A stretch of DNA of 64,000 nt from Streptomyces sp. RKAG293 (GTDB lineage: Bacteria > Actinomycetota > Actinomycetes > Streptomycetales > Streptomycetaceae). The first letter of the stretch is position 1; every line of letters begins with the position of its first letter. The notes beneath the pieces were generated by a model, which had not been told where the DNA came from, did no database searches, and was given only the letters and a program-made list of their open reading frames with translations. Made by a program: the position numbers and the translations under genes. The stretch is taken from contig NZ_JAJOZB010000001.1 in assembly GCF_023701745.1 (NCBI RefSeq), positions 4,532,501-4,596,500 on the forward strand, read 5' to 3'. Below are positions 15,200-23,124 of this stretch, piece by piece.

Positions 15200-16384
15200 T
15201 CAGCCGTCTGCGGACAGCACCAGCCCCGACGTGGGAACGCCCGTTCCAGCGGTGATCAGCACGTTCGAAGCGCCCGCCACCTGGTTGACGCTGCTCCCGC
15301 GCAACTGGCGGACCCCCTCGGCGATGCCGTTCATCCCGTGCAGATACGCCTCGCCGAGCTGACCGCCGTGGGTGTTCACCGGCAGCCGGCCGTCGATCTC
15401 CAGCCCGCCGTCCGCGGCGAAGTCCGCCGCCTCCCCCGGTCCGCAGAAGCCGAACTCCTCCAGCTGCATCAGCACGAACGGGGTGAAGTGGTCGTAGAGC
15501 ACGGCCGTGTCGATGTCGGACGGCGTCAGCCCGGAGGTCCGCCACAGCTGGCGGGCGACCACCCCCATCTCCGGCAGCCCGGTCAGGTCGTCACGGTAGA
15601 AGCTCGTCATCTGCTCCTGCGCGCGGCCGGCGCCCTGCGCGGCGGCGGCGATCACGGCGGGCGCGTGCCGCAGATCGCGGGCCCGCTCCGGCGATGTCAC
15701 GACGATCGCCTGGCCGCCGTCCGTCTCCTGGCAGCAGTCCAGCAGCCGCAGCGGCTCGACGATCCAGCGCGAGGCGGCATGGTCGGCGAGGGTGATCGGC
15801 TTGCCGTGGAAGTACGCGGCGGGGTTGTTCGCGGCATGGCGGCGGTCGGCGACCGCGACCGGGCCGAAGGCCGACGGATCGAGCCGGAAGGCGTGCAGAT
15901 ACCGCTGCGCCGCCATCGCGACCCACGACGCGGGCGTGAGGAGGCCGGACGGCAGATTGGCGCCGAGCGCCACCCCTTCGGCGGAGGGGTCGCGCTGCTG
16001 CACCCCCGATCCGAACCGCCGGCCGGACCGCTCGTTGAACGCGCGGTAGCAGACGACCACGTCGGCCACCCCGGTCGCCACCGCCATGGCCGCCTGCTGC
16101 ACGGTCGCGCAGGCCGCCCCGCCGCCGTAGTGGATCCGCGAGAAGAACGACAGCTCACCGATGCCGGCCGCCTGGGCGACGGTGATCTCCGGGCTGATGT
16201 CCATGGTGAACGTGACCATGCCGTCGACGTCGGCGGGCGTCAGCCCGGCATCGTCCAGCGCCGCCTGTACGGCCTCCACGGCGAGCTTCAGTTCGCTGCG
16301 GCCGGAGTCCTTGGAGAACTCCGTCGCCCCGATCCCGGCGATCGCGGCCCGGCCGCCGAGGCTGTCGCGGTTGCGGACGCTCAT
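15200..16384 (-). CDS. Ltp2-like thiolase/aldolase, last gene of igr-type operon
   Basis: 394 aa, ATG at 16384 overlapping the stop of the upstream MaoC gene. It has the thiolase-type non-condensing fold of lipid-transfer protein (SCP-x) thiolases: IAGIGATEFSKDSG at the N-terminus, IHYGGGAACATVQQAAMAVA where a thiolase nucleophile would be, TAVLYDHFTPFVLMQLEEFG, and PVNTHGGQLGEAYLHGMNGI near the end. In Mycobacterium and Rhodococcus, Ltp2 is a retro-aldolase that releases propionyl-CoA from the steroid side chain, working with the ChsH1/ChsH2 hydratase. All partners are coded upstream in this operon, so that role is likely here. Confidence 0.85.
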   Translation of the reverse strand: MSVRNRDSLGGRAAIAGIGATEFSKDSGRSELKLAVEAVQAALDDAGLTPADVDGMVTFTMDISPEITVAQAAGIGELSFFSRIHYGGGAACATVQQAAMAVATGVADVVVCYRAFNERSGRRFGSGVQQRDPSAEGVALGANLPSGLLTPASWVAMAAQRYLHAFRLDPSAFGPVAVADRRHAANNPAAYFHGKPITLADHAASRWIVEPLRLLDCCQETDGGQAIVVTSPERARDLRHAPAVIAAAAQGAGRAQEQMTSFYRDDLTGLPEMGVVARQLWRTSGLTPSDIDTAVLYDHFTPFVLMQLEEFGFCGPGEAADFAADGGLEIDGRLPVNTHGGQLGEAYLHGMNGIAEGVRQLRGSSVNQVAGASNVLITAGTGVPTSGLVLSADG

Positions 16385-16827
16385 ACGGCTGCCTCCGGGG
16401 TCGGGAGCACGACGGTGGCTGTTCCGGTGACGTGGTGGCCGAGCTTGTTGACGCCGAGGACGGCGATCTCGACGGTTCTTCCTGACATATCGGCTTCGAC
16501 GGACGTCACTTTGCCGGTCAACACCATCTCGTCATCCGGGTAGTTGGGCGCGCCCAGCCGGATCCGTACCGCCCGCAGCACCGCCCCGGGCCCGGCCCAT
16601 TCGGTGATGTAGCGGCCGACCAGGCCGTTCGTGGTGAGGATGTTCATGAAGATGTCCGGCGAGCCCTTCTCCCGGGCGAGCTCCACGTCGTGGTGCACGT
16701 CCTGGAAGTCCCGCGAGGCGATGGCCCCCGCGACGATCAGCGTGCGGGTGACCGGGACGCGCAGCGGCGGCAGTTCGTCACCCGCCCGCACGGAGCCGGC
16801 CGGCATCCGGACCGGGGACTGCGTCAT
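16381..16827 (-). CDS. MaoC-like hydratase subunit (ChsH1-type)
   Basis: 148 aa; ATG at 16827 overlaps the upstream acyl-CoA dehydrogenase stop. A single hot-dog fold: PPLRVPVTRTLIVAGAIASRDF, then DVHHDVELAREKGSPDIFMN, carrying the hydratase Asp/His pair, and VSVEADMSGRT-like strands at the end. In the mycobacterial igr operon ChsH1 carries the catalytic residues and pairs with ChsH2 to hydrate the steroid side-chain enoyl-CoA. The gene order around it is the same as igr. Short length (about 150 aa) fits this subunit. Confidence 0.82.
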   Translation of the reverse strand: MTQSPVRMPAGSVRAGDELPPLRVPVTRTLIVAGAIASRDFQDVHHDVELAREKGSPDIFMNILTTNGLVGRYITEWAGPGAVLRAVRIRLGAPNYPDDEMVLTGKVTSVEADMSGRTVEIAVLGVNKLGHHVTGTATVVLPTPEAAV

Positions 16828-17843
16828 ACGGCCTCCTCCGTGTCGGGTGCGCCCAGCAGCACACCGAGTTCGGCGAGCACCTCCGCGCCGCCGCCCAGAT
16901 ATGCGTCCAGCTGACGGCCCCACAGGAAGTGCCGGTGGACGGGGTGTTCGAGGTCCGCACCGATGCCGCCGTGCAGATGCTGCCCGGCGTGGACGACGCG
17001 TTTGCCGCCCTCGGACGCCCACCAGGCGGCGGTCAGGGCGTGGGAGGCGGCAGGCAGGTGGTGGTCGAAGCGCCAGGCCGCCTCGTAGGCGGTGACGCGG
17101 ATCGCCTCGGTGTCCATGTGCGCGTCGGCGGCGCGCAGCAGCACGCCCTGGTTCGTGGACAGCGGGCGCCCGAACTGCTCGCGTACGGAGGTGTAGGCCA
17201 CCGCGCGCGCCAGCGACCCGGCGCAGACGCCGGCCTGCAGCCCCGCGAAGGCGGTTCGGGCCTGTGCGAGGACCTCCGCGTAGGCGGACGCGTCACCGAG
17301 CGGCTCGGCGGGCGTGCCGTCCAGGACGAGCCGGGCGGCGGCCCAGGGGGCGGTGGTGTCGACGGGCTCCGCACCGGCCGGGACCGGCAGCCAGAACAGC
17401 CGCGTGACCGTGTCCGTACCCGCGCCGGTATCGGCGGGGACGAGGACGTGCGTGGCCTCGCGCAGCCAGGGCACGACGGGGAAGGTGCCGGTCAGGCGCC
17501 AGCCGTCGCCGCTCGCGACGGCCCGCGCGGACCGGTGCGGGAAGGCGCCCGTGGCGATGTACGAACCGTCGCGCAGACCGGGCAGCAGCCGGGCGCGCTG
17601 CTCGTCCGTGCCGTGCGCGGCGACCGGCAGCAGACCGTACGCGCAGGTCGCGGCCAGCGGGATCTCGGCGGTCCTGCGGCCCGCCTCCTCCAGCAGCAGC
17701 ACCAGGCCCAGCAGCCCGACCTCCTCGACGGCGGCCACCAGCCCGGCCTCGCACAGCGCCTTCCACGGCTCGGCGCTGCGGTCGAGTATCTCGGCCGCCA
17801 GCTCACGGGCCGCCCGCTGCTCCTCGGTGGGTGTGAAGTCCAT
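16824..17843 (-). CDS. acyl-CoA dehydrogenase, short ChsE/FadE-type subunit
   Basis: 339 aa, ATG at 17843, one base from the stop of the ChsH2-like gene. The N-terminal helical domain begins MDFTPTEEQRAARELAAEIL and the C-terminal domain has YTSVREQFGRPLSTNQGVLL and HLHGGIGADLEHPVHRHF, the flavin/dimer helices of acyl-CoA dehydrogenases. In mycobacteria ChsE1 and ChsE2 form an alpha2beta2 enzyme that oxidises the 3-carbon steroid side chain; the second subunit is coded two genes upstream here. Shorter than the usual 380-400 aa ACAD, as in FadE28/29-type subunits. Confidence 0.85.
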   Translation of the reverse strand: MDFTPTEEQRAARELAAEILDRSAEPWKALCEAGLVAAVEEVGLLGLVLLLEEAGRRTAEIPLAATCAYGLLPVAAHGTDEQRARLLPGLRDGSYIATGAFPHRSARAVASGDGWRLTGTFPVVPWLREATHVLVPADTGAGTDTVTRLFWLPVPAGAEPVDTTAPWAAARLVLDGTPAEPLGDASAYAEVLAQARTAFAGLQAGVCAGSLARAVAYTSVREQFGRPLSTNQGVLLRAADAHMDTEAIRVTAYEAAWRFDHHLPAASHALTAAWWASEGGKRVVHAGQHLHGGIGADLEHPVHRHFLWGRQLDAYLGGGAEVLAELGVLLGAPDTEEAV

Positions 17844-17844
17844 G

Positions 17845-18771
17845 TCAGTCCTCCACCGACCGGAAGACGGGCAGCGTGAACTCGCCGTCGACCGTCAGGA
17901 ATTCGAGCGTCACGGGCAGGCCCGCGCGCACCTTGTCGTACGGAACTCCCGTGACGTTGCCGAGGATCCGCACGCCCTCCGCCAGCTCGACGAGGGCGAC
18001 GGCGTACGGCGGGTCGAAGGCGGGGAACGGCGGATGGTGCATGACGACATAGCTGAAGACGGTGCCCTCTCCAGCGGCCCGGACGGTGTCCCAGTCCGGT
18101 GAGCCGCACGCGTTGCAGCCCGGCAGCCACGGCAGCCGCAGCGTGCCGCAGCCGGAGCAGCGCTGGATGAGCAGCTCATGCCGCTCCAGGCCCTCCCAGT
18201 AGGCGGCGTTGTCGCGGTTGATCACCGGGCGGGGGCGCCGCGGGGTCTTCGCGGCGGTTGCCGCCCGGCCTTTCGCGGGCTTCGCGGGCGCGTACTTGAG
18301 GATGCGGAAGCGGTGGGTGCCGGACGGTTCGCCGTTCGCCTGGACGTCCATCCGCGTCGTGACGAAGTGGCCGGTGCCCAGCTTCGTGGTCTTGCGCGGC
18401 GAGATGGACTCGATGACGGCGTCGAACGTGATCCGGTCGCCGGGACGCAGCGGCCGGAGGTACTCCTGCTCGCAGTCGGTCGCGACGACCGAGGTGCAGC
18501 CGGCCCCGTCGAGGAGCTCGAAGACGTCGTCGTAGGCGCTGGAGCGGGCGGTGCCGGCGGTGTGGCCGGAGAGCCCGCCCATGGTCCACACCTGGAGCAT
18601 GGTGGCGGGGGCGGAGCCGTCGGCCGGGACGGGGTGGCCCATCGCCTCGCACCAGTGGCGGATCATCGGCTCGTTGACCGGGTCCTTGCCCTCGCCGCCG
18701 GCCGCGGCGGTCCGCCCCACGTAGACCTTGAGCCGCTCGTACAGATCGCCGGCCACTGCCTCGTCCGTCAC
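17845..18771 (-). CDS. ChsH2-like MaoC N-domain fused to DUF35 zinc-ribbon/OB domain
   Basis: 308 aa. Start at 18771 overlaps the first gene's stop. N-terminal residues 1-160 form a hot-dog domain (NEPMIRHWCEAMGHPVPADG, AYDDVFELLDGAGCTS). After a basic Ala/Lys/Arg linker, the C-terminal 110 residues are DUF35: zinc ribbon RCSGCGTLRLPWLPGCNACG (CxxC...CxxC) and an OB fold. In the igr operon, ChsH2 has exactly this fusion; its DUF35 domain binds Ltp2 and channels substrate. This strongly supports the operon assignment. Confidence 0.87.
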   Translation of the reverse strand: MTDEAVAGDLYERLKVYVGRTAAAGGEGKDPVNEPMIRHWCEAMGHPVPADGSAPATMLQVWTMGGLSGHTAGTARSSAYDDVFELLDGAGCTSVVATDCEQEYLRPLRPGDRITFDAVIESISPRKTTKLGTGHFVTTRMDVQANGEPSGTHRFRILKYAPAKPAKGRAATAAKTPRRPRPVINRDNAAYWEGLERHELLIQRCSGCGTLRLPWLPGCNACGSPDWDTVRAAGEGTVFSYVVMHHPPFPAFDPPYAVALVELAEGVRILGNVTGVPYDKVRAGLPVTLEFLTVDGEFTLPVFRSVED

Positions 18772-20003
18772 CGCTTGCTCCTCTTCATCCCGAGCCGCAT
18801 CGTCGCGACGATCTCCCGCTGGACCTCGCTGACGCCGCCGCCGAAAGTGTTGATCTGCGCGGCCCGGTTCATCCGTTCCAGTTCGCCGTTCTCGCCGCCC
18901 CTGACGAGCGCGGTCTCGCCGACGGCTTCCTGGAGCGCGCGGTAGACCTCGATCGCGCTCTCGGTGCCGGCGAACTTCACGCCCGACGCGTCGCCCGGGG
19001 TGAGGGTGCCGGCGCCGACGTCCTGGACCAGGCGCCAGTTGAGCAGCCGGGTCGCGGAGAGCCGGGCGTGGGCCTCGGCCAGCCGGGACGCGACCCAGGG
19101 GGTGTCGATCCGGCGGGTGCCGTCCTCGTCGGGTGTGCGGGCGCTCGCGAGGGCCGCGTCGTAGAAGTCCTCGGCCTGCATGCCGATGGCGGCCAGCGCG
19201 ACCCGCTCGTGGTTGAGCTGGTTGGTGATCAGCGACCAGCCGGCGTTCTCCTCGCCGACGAGGTTGCCGTACGGGACGCGGATCGCGTCGTAGTACGTGG
19301 CGCTGGTGGTCTGGCCGCCGACGGTGTGGATCGGGGTCCAGGAGAAGCCGGGGGCGTCGGTCGGGACGAGGATGATCGAGATGCCCTTGTGCTTGGGCGC
19401 CTCGGGGTCGGTGCGGCAGGCGAGCCAGATCCAGTCGGCGCCCTGGGCGTTGCTGGTGAAGGTCTTGCTGCCGTCGATCAGCCAGTCACCGTCGCCGCTG
19501 CTCCCGCCCTCTCCCTCGGCCCCGCCCTCGGCCCCGCTCTCGGCCGCGCCCTCAGGCTCCTCCGGTCCGGTTCTGACGGCGCGGGTGCGGAGGGAGGCGA
19601 GGTCGGTGCCGGCGTCCGGCTCGGTGTAACCGATCGCGAAGACGCAGTCGCCGGAGAGGATCCGCGGGAGGAAGTACTCCTTCTGCGCGGGCGTCCCGAA
19701 CTTCATCAGGGTCGGGCCGACGGTGTTGAGCGTGACCATCGACACAGGGGCGCCGGCCCGGTAGGACTCGTCGAAGAACACGAACTGCTCGTCGGGGCCG
19801 CGGCCCTGTCCGCCGTACTCGGTGGGCCAGCCGAGGCCCAGCAGCCCGTCGGCGGCGATCCGGCGGAGGAGACCGCGGGCGAGCGGTCCGCCCGGCGGCT
19901 CGGCCCGGAGGGCCTCACGGGTCTCCTCGGGTATCAGGCGGCCGAAGTACTCGCGCAGCTCGGCCCGTAGCCGGTGCTGGCGCGGGGTGGGGGCGAGGTG
20001 CAC
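18768..20003 (-). CDS. acyl-CoA dehydrogenase, first gene of igr-type operon
   Basis: 411 aa from the GTG at 20003, chosen because GGAGG (complement of 20012-20016) lies 8 nt upstream; a GTG at 20018 is the alternative. ACAD features: FAIGYTEPDAGTDLASLRTR (flavin/substrate strand), WIWLACRTDP, TSATYYDAIRVPYGNLVGEE, and the C-terminal helix INTFGGGVSEVQREIVATM. A 25-residue Glu/Gly/Ala/Ser-rich insertion lies at about residue 150-175, in a surface loop. Likely the partner ChsE subunit for the dehydrogenase downstream. A TetR-type palindrome lies 31 bp upstream of the start. Confidence 0.86.
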   Translation of the reverse strand: MHLAPTPRQHRLRAELREYFGRLIPEETREALRAEPPGGPLARGLLRRIAADGLLGLGWPTEYGGQGRGPDEQFVFFDESYRAGAPVSMVTLNTVGPTLMKFGTPAQKEYFLPRILSGDCVFAIGYTEPDAGTDLASLRTRAVRTGPEEPEGAAESGAEGGAEGEGGSSGDGDWLIDGSKTFTSNAQGADWIWLACRTDPEAPKHKGISIILVPTDAPGFSWTPIHTVGGQTTSATYYDAIRVPYGNLVGEENAGWSLITNQLNHERVALAAIGMQAEDFYDAALASARTPDEDGTRRIDTPWVASRLAEAHARLSATRLLNWRLVQDVGAGTLTPGDASGVKFAGTESAIEVYRALQEAVGETALVRGGENGELERMNRAAQINTFGGGVSEVQREIVATMRLGMKRSKR

Positions 20004-20033
20004 GGCGACGGCCTCCACGGGTTCGTGAGATTT

Positions 20034-20050
20034 TCTGACTGACCGTCAGA
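20034..20050. promoter_or_regulatory. TCTGAC-N5-GTCAGA palindrome upstream of igr-type operon
   Basis: Perfect 6-bp arms with a 5-bp spacer, 31 bp before the first gene. The pattern resembles TetR-family operators of fatty acid/steroid catabolism but does not match the KstR consensus I know. No TetR gene is in the window, so the regulator is elsewhere. Confidence 0.5.
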
Positions 20051-20251
20051 TTCTCCGCCCCGCCCCACCCCTGTCAAGACACGAGAAGTTGTCCACAGGC
20101 TGTGGATGAAAGTTCGCGACCGCCGGCCGGGACCGCCGAACCCGGCCGGAGTCGTGACCACCGAGCCATCCTCCCGGCAGAACGCGACCGCGCGACGGCA
20201 CTGAGCGTGCCGCCGCGCGGTCGTGTCACTGATCCCGGTCGTACGGGCTCG

Positions 20252-20560
20252 TCACCACCACAGCGGGGTGAAGTGCACGTTCACGTTGCTCTGCTCGATC
20301 GCGGTGAACCCGGAACCGTTCACGCTCGCGGTGTTGTTCTGGTTCGAAGCGCCCGATCCGCTCGCGCCCTGCTGGGTGGTGGTCACATTGCCGTGGTTCG
20401 AACCACCCACGTTCCCACCGGAGTTGCTCACGATGGTCGCGTTCGAGTGGTCGCCGGCGAAGGCGCCGTCGTCAGCAGCTGCCGAGCCCGCGAAGAGCAC
20501 CGCGGCGAGGGGAAGTGCCGCCACCGCGGCGAGGACGCGGAAGGTACGGATGCTTGCCAT
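20252..20560 (-). CDS. small secreted Asn/Ser/Gly-rich protein
   Basis: 102 aa. ATG at 20560 with GGAGG 6 nt upstream. Signal peptide at 1-29 (MASIRTFRVLAAVAALPLAA to SAAADDG). The mature 73 residues have few charges and are rich in Asn, Ser, Gly, Thr with alternating short repeats (SNATIVSNSGGNVGG, SNHGNVTTTQQG, SNQNNTASVNG) and end in HFTPLWW. I do not recognise a family; it is not a chaplin or rodlin by motif. Curli-like Q/N repeat spacing suggests it could form a beta-structured surface fibre or spore-coat layer, but that is inference. Confidence 0.75.
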   Translation of the reverse strand: MASIRTFRVLAAVAALPLAAVLFAGSAAADDGAFAGDHSNATIVSNSGGNVGGSNHGNVTTTQQGASGSGASNQNNTASVNGSGFTAIEQSNVNVHFTPLWW

Positions 20561-20898
20561 GTTGTTCCTCCAGGGAACCGAAAACGGGGGTGTGCGGGAC
20601 GGTTGGCCGACCGCTCCGCCGACTGGTACGACGTCGCCGGAATCAGAGTTGCCCACGCAATCCCCGGCGAACCAGACCGGACGGGCTATTTAGCTCGCAA
20701 GCGTGACGATCTGTCGACAAACATTCAAAGTGCCATCGAAATACCCTTCATCGTCTTTTCTCCGCCCGGATCGCCACCCCACAAGAGCGGAAACGTTCAG
20801 GCAGATTTTCGGCCAACCTTCGCGCCGTCCGCCCGCGCCGGGCAATCTCCCACCTGCACCCTCTCCCCTTTTTCGAACGTGAGTACGAAACTGGAGGC
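20561..20898. other. divergent intergenic region between secreted protein and prim-pol gene
   Basis: 338 bp with no credible gene. It holds the upstream regions for both neighbours. The middle (about 20690-20760) is AT-richer than the surroundings, with ATTTAGC and AAATACCC, the likely promoter zone. No strong palindrome was found. Confidence 0.5.
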
Positions 20899-21818
20899 AT
20901 GGCCCCTTCCGTCCTGTACGCCGCCGCGCTCGCCAACGCCCTGGCCGCCGCCTCGCGGCACCTGGCGGTCATCCCGCTGTCCCGCACCAAGCTCCCCGCC
21001 GTGCGCTCCCCACACCGCGGCGCATCCCCACCCGGCTCCTCACCCGGCTCCTCACCCGTCTCCCCGCCTGCCTCCCCGCCCGCTTCGCCGCCCGTTCGCT
21101 GCCTGGGCGAATGCGGCCGGATCGGCCACGGGGTGCACGACGCCACGACCGAACCCGCCGCCGTCCGCGCACTGTTCGCCGCCGCCCCCTGGGCCACCGG
21201 CTACGGCATCGCCTGCGGCCGCGCCCCGCACCACCTCATCGGCCTCGACCTGGACGTCAAGCACGGCCTGGACGGCATCGCGGCCCTCGCCGCCCTGGCG
21301 CACGAGCACGGCTTCGCCGTCCCGGACACCGTCACAGTCCTCACCCCCAGCGGCGGCCGCCACCTGTGGTTGACCGGCCCCGCCGGCATCACCGTCCCCA
21401 ACTCCGTCGGCAGGCCCGGCACCGCCCCGGGACCCGGCATCGACGTCCGGGGCCACGGCGGCTACCTCGTCGGCCCCGGCTCCATCACCAACGCCGGCCG
21501 CTATCTGCTGGCGCCGCGCTCCCCCGGCCTCCCGGCGGCCCCGGCCCCCGCCCGGCTGCTCCGCCTCCTCACCCCGCCCCCGCCGCCCTTACCCCGCCGC
21601 ACCGCCCCCGCCACGCGCTGGCCCTCGTCCAGTTCGTCCGTGACTCGCCCCGCGGCCAGCGCAACACGCGCCTCTACTGGGCCGCCTGCCGCGCCTACGA
21701 ATCCGGCCACGGCGACAGCCTCGCCCCCGCCCTCATCGACGCCGCCACCAGGACCGGCCTCCCCCGCCAGGAAGCCGCCGCCACCGTCGCCTCCGCCGCC
21801 CGCCAGGCTGCGCCATAA
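20899..21818 (+). pseudogene. bifunctional DNA primase/polymerase-type protein, frameshifted
   Basis: ATG at 20899. The first frame codes a prim-pol N-domain: SRHLAVIPLSRTKLPAV, WATGYGIACGRAPHHLIGLD with LDLDVKHGLDG (the catalytic hDhD motif), and TPSGGRHLWLTG. Near 21570-21610, in a C-rich run, the coding signal moves by one base to another frame, which continues ALALVQFVRDSPRGQRNTRL to AARQAAP and stops at 21816-21818. In relatives both parts are one protein, so one base was probably lost here, either a real frameshift or a sequencing error in the homopolymer. Without repair the first frame runs to 21987 as Pro/Ser-rich nonsense. Confidence 0.75.
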
Positions 21819-21838
21819 TTCGAACACGTGCTTGAATT
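21817..21838. promoter_or_regulatory. SOS-box-like palindrome before LexA-like gene
   Basis: AATTCGAACACGTGCTTGAATT: near-perfect 22-bp palindrome containing TCGAAC-N4-GCTTGA, close to the actinobacterial LexA box TCGAAC-N4-GTTCGA. It starts at the end of the prim-pol frame and lies 145 bp upstream of a protein made only of a LexA DNA-binding domain. Confidence 0.55.
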
Positions 21839-21959
21839 GCCGAGCTGTGACGCGTTCGGGCTCCCGCCCGCGGCGCGCACGGCCCTGCGCCGGCTCGCCG
21901 CTCCACGGAGTCCGCCGAGAGATGACCACCCGGCCCACGGCACCGGACCCCACGCGTAG
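21828..21959 (+). CDS. possible small protein upstream of LexA-like gene
   Basis: 43 aa from the GTG at 21828 to a TAG at 21957-21959, in a gap otherwise empty. It begins VLELPSCDAFGLPPAARTAL, which reads as plausible protein, but no ribosome site is seen and the start lies inside the palindrome. Could be a leader, a small gene or chance. Confidence 0.25.
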   Translation: MLELPSCDAFGLPPAARTALRRLAAPRSPPRDDHPAHGTGPHA

Positions 21960-21983
21960 CGTGACGAACGAGAGGGCGCGGCC

Positions 21984-22214
21984 ATGAGCGCGGACGGGCC
22001 CCGGTACCTGACCGATCGCCAGGAGCAGATCGCGAAGGTCATCGTCGAGTGGACGGACCTCTACGGCTACCCGCCGACCGTCCGGGAGATCGGCGCGGCC
22101 GTCGGCCTGCGCAGCCCCGCGACGGTCGCCCACCATCTGCAGATCATGGAGAGCAGGGGCGTCCTCTCCCGCGTCCCGGGCCGCCACCGCTCCTACCAGG
22201 TCCACCGGCTCTGA
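21984..22214 (+). CDS. LexA DNA-binding-domain-only protein
   Basis: 76 aa, ATG at 21984. The whole protein is a LexA-type winged helix: YLTDRQEQIAKVIVEWTDLY, GYPPTVREIGAAVGLRSPAT, VAHHLQIMESRGVLSR. The S24 autoproteolysis/dimer domain that normally follows (another 130 residues with Ser/Lys catalytic pair) is absent, and the next feature is a terminator, so this is not a truncation by frameshift. It could bind LexA-like sites without being cleaved by RecA, for example as a constitutive competitor. Such short proteins occur in many Streptomyces. Confidence 0.85.
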   Translation: MSADGPRYLTDRQEQIAKVIVEWTDLYGYPPTVREIGAAVGLRSPATVAHHLQIMESRGVLSRVPGRHRSYQVHRL

Positions 22215-22235
22215 GAGTCGCTGAGCGAAGGACGA

Positions 22236-22269
22236 CGAAAGGACGCCCGCACCTGCGGACGCCCTTTCG
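22236..22269. terminator. hairpin after LexA-like gene
   Basis: CGAAAGG (22236-22242) pairs with CCTTTCG (22263-22269), with an inner CCGCA/TGCGG stem. Lies between the LexA-like gene and the convergent tRNA gene. Confidence 0.6.
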
Positions 22270-22274
22270 TGCTG

Positions 22275-22361
22275 CGGAGGATGTGAGATTCGAACTCACG
22301 GTGACATCGCTGCCACGACGGTTTTCAAGACCGTTCCCTTAGGCCGCTCGGGCAATCCTCC
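22275..22361 (-). tRNA. tRNA-Ser (UGA)
   Basis: 87 nt on the minus strand. Acceptor stem GGAGGAT/ATCCTCC with G discriminator, a long variable arm typical of class II tRNAs, anticodon loop CUUGAAA with anticodon UGA (plus-strand 22325-22327), and a T-loop GTTCGAATC. CCA is not encoded. Reads UCA and other UCN codons. Confidence 0.93.
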
Positions 22362-22561
22362 CGCGCCCCGCCCACCTGCGGTGGAGCGGCTACAGCCTAG
22401 CGTCTGGCGCGCTCCGGGAGGGCCGGTGGCTCACACCTGGGCCGCTCGCTCCCGGAAAGGGCGGCCGCCCGGCCCGCCGGCGGGCCGGGCGGGTGGAACT
22501 CCACCCGTGGTTCCACCCAGGGGTCCAGGTGTGAAAAGCCGTGCGGCAGCAGGCTTGGGGC

Positions 22562-23104
22562 ATGACAACAACCGAGTGGATCACCGACATCGCCCTCGTC
22601 CTGGTCGTCTTCCGGCAACTGCGGGAAGGTCGCCTGGACCTGCGGTCCTTCCTGATTCCGCTGGGCATCGTGAGCTTCGTGGCCTACACGTACCTCGACA
22701 CGATCCCCACCGCGGGCAACGACCTGGTGCTGATCGGCGCCCTCATGGGCGCGGGCGCCGTCCTCGGCATCGCCGGCGGGGTCTACACCCGGATCCGCTC
22801 CGTGGGCGGGCACCTCCTGATCAAGGCCGGTCTGGTCTCGGCGGCCCTGTGGGTGCTCGGCATGGGCGCCCGGATGGGCTTCCAGCTGTGGGTCAGTCAC
22901 GGCGGATCCGACGACGTGGCCCGGTTCAGCATCACCCACCACATCACCAGCGACCAGGCCTGGGTCGCGGCGTTCGTCCTGATGGCACTCACCGAGGTGG
23001 TCACCCGCCTCGCCACGATCTTCGTACGGAGCCGGATCACGGCCCACCTGCAGCCGGCCCGGACCATGGACCGCGGCCGGTCCACCCTCGAACGTGCCGC
23101 CTGA
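22562..23104 (+). CDS. DUF1453-like integral membrane protein
   Basis: 180 aa from the ATG at 22562 (a GTG at 22541 is possible). Five hydrophobic segments are visible (TDIALVLVVF, LIPLGIVSFVAYTYL, VLIGALMGAGAVLGIAGGVY, AALWVLGMGARMGFQL, WVAAFVLMALTEVVTRLAT). It ends 20 bp before the sensor kinase gene and is likely co-transcribed with the two-component pair, perhaps as part of the signal-sensing or output machinery. No catalytic motif; function unknown. Confidence 0.75.
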   Translation: MTTTEWITDIALVLVVFRQLREGRLDLRSFLIPLGIVSFVAYTYLDTIPTAGNDLVLIGALMGAGAVLGIAGGVYTRIRSVGGHLLIKAGLVSAALWVLGMGARMGFQLWVSHGGSDDVARFSITHHITSDQAWVAAFVLMALTEVVTRLATIFVRSRITAHLQPARTMDRGRSTLERAA

Positions 23105-23124
23105 CCGTGGGCTATCGTCACGCC

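Noticed and set aside
20102..21373. 423-codon open frame across the secreted protein and prim-pol region
   Set aside because: Crosses an antisense gene and a promoter region; composition unlike any protein.
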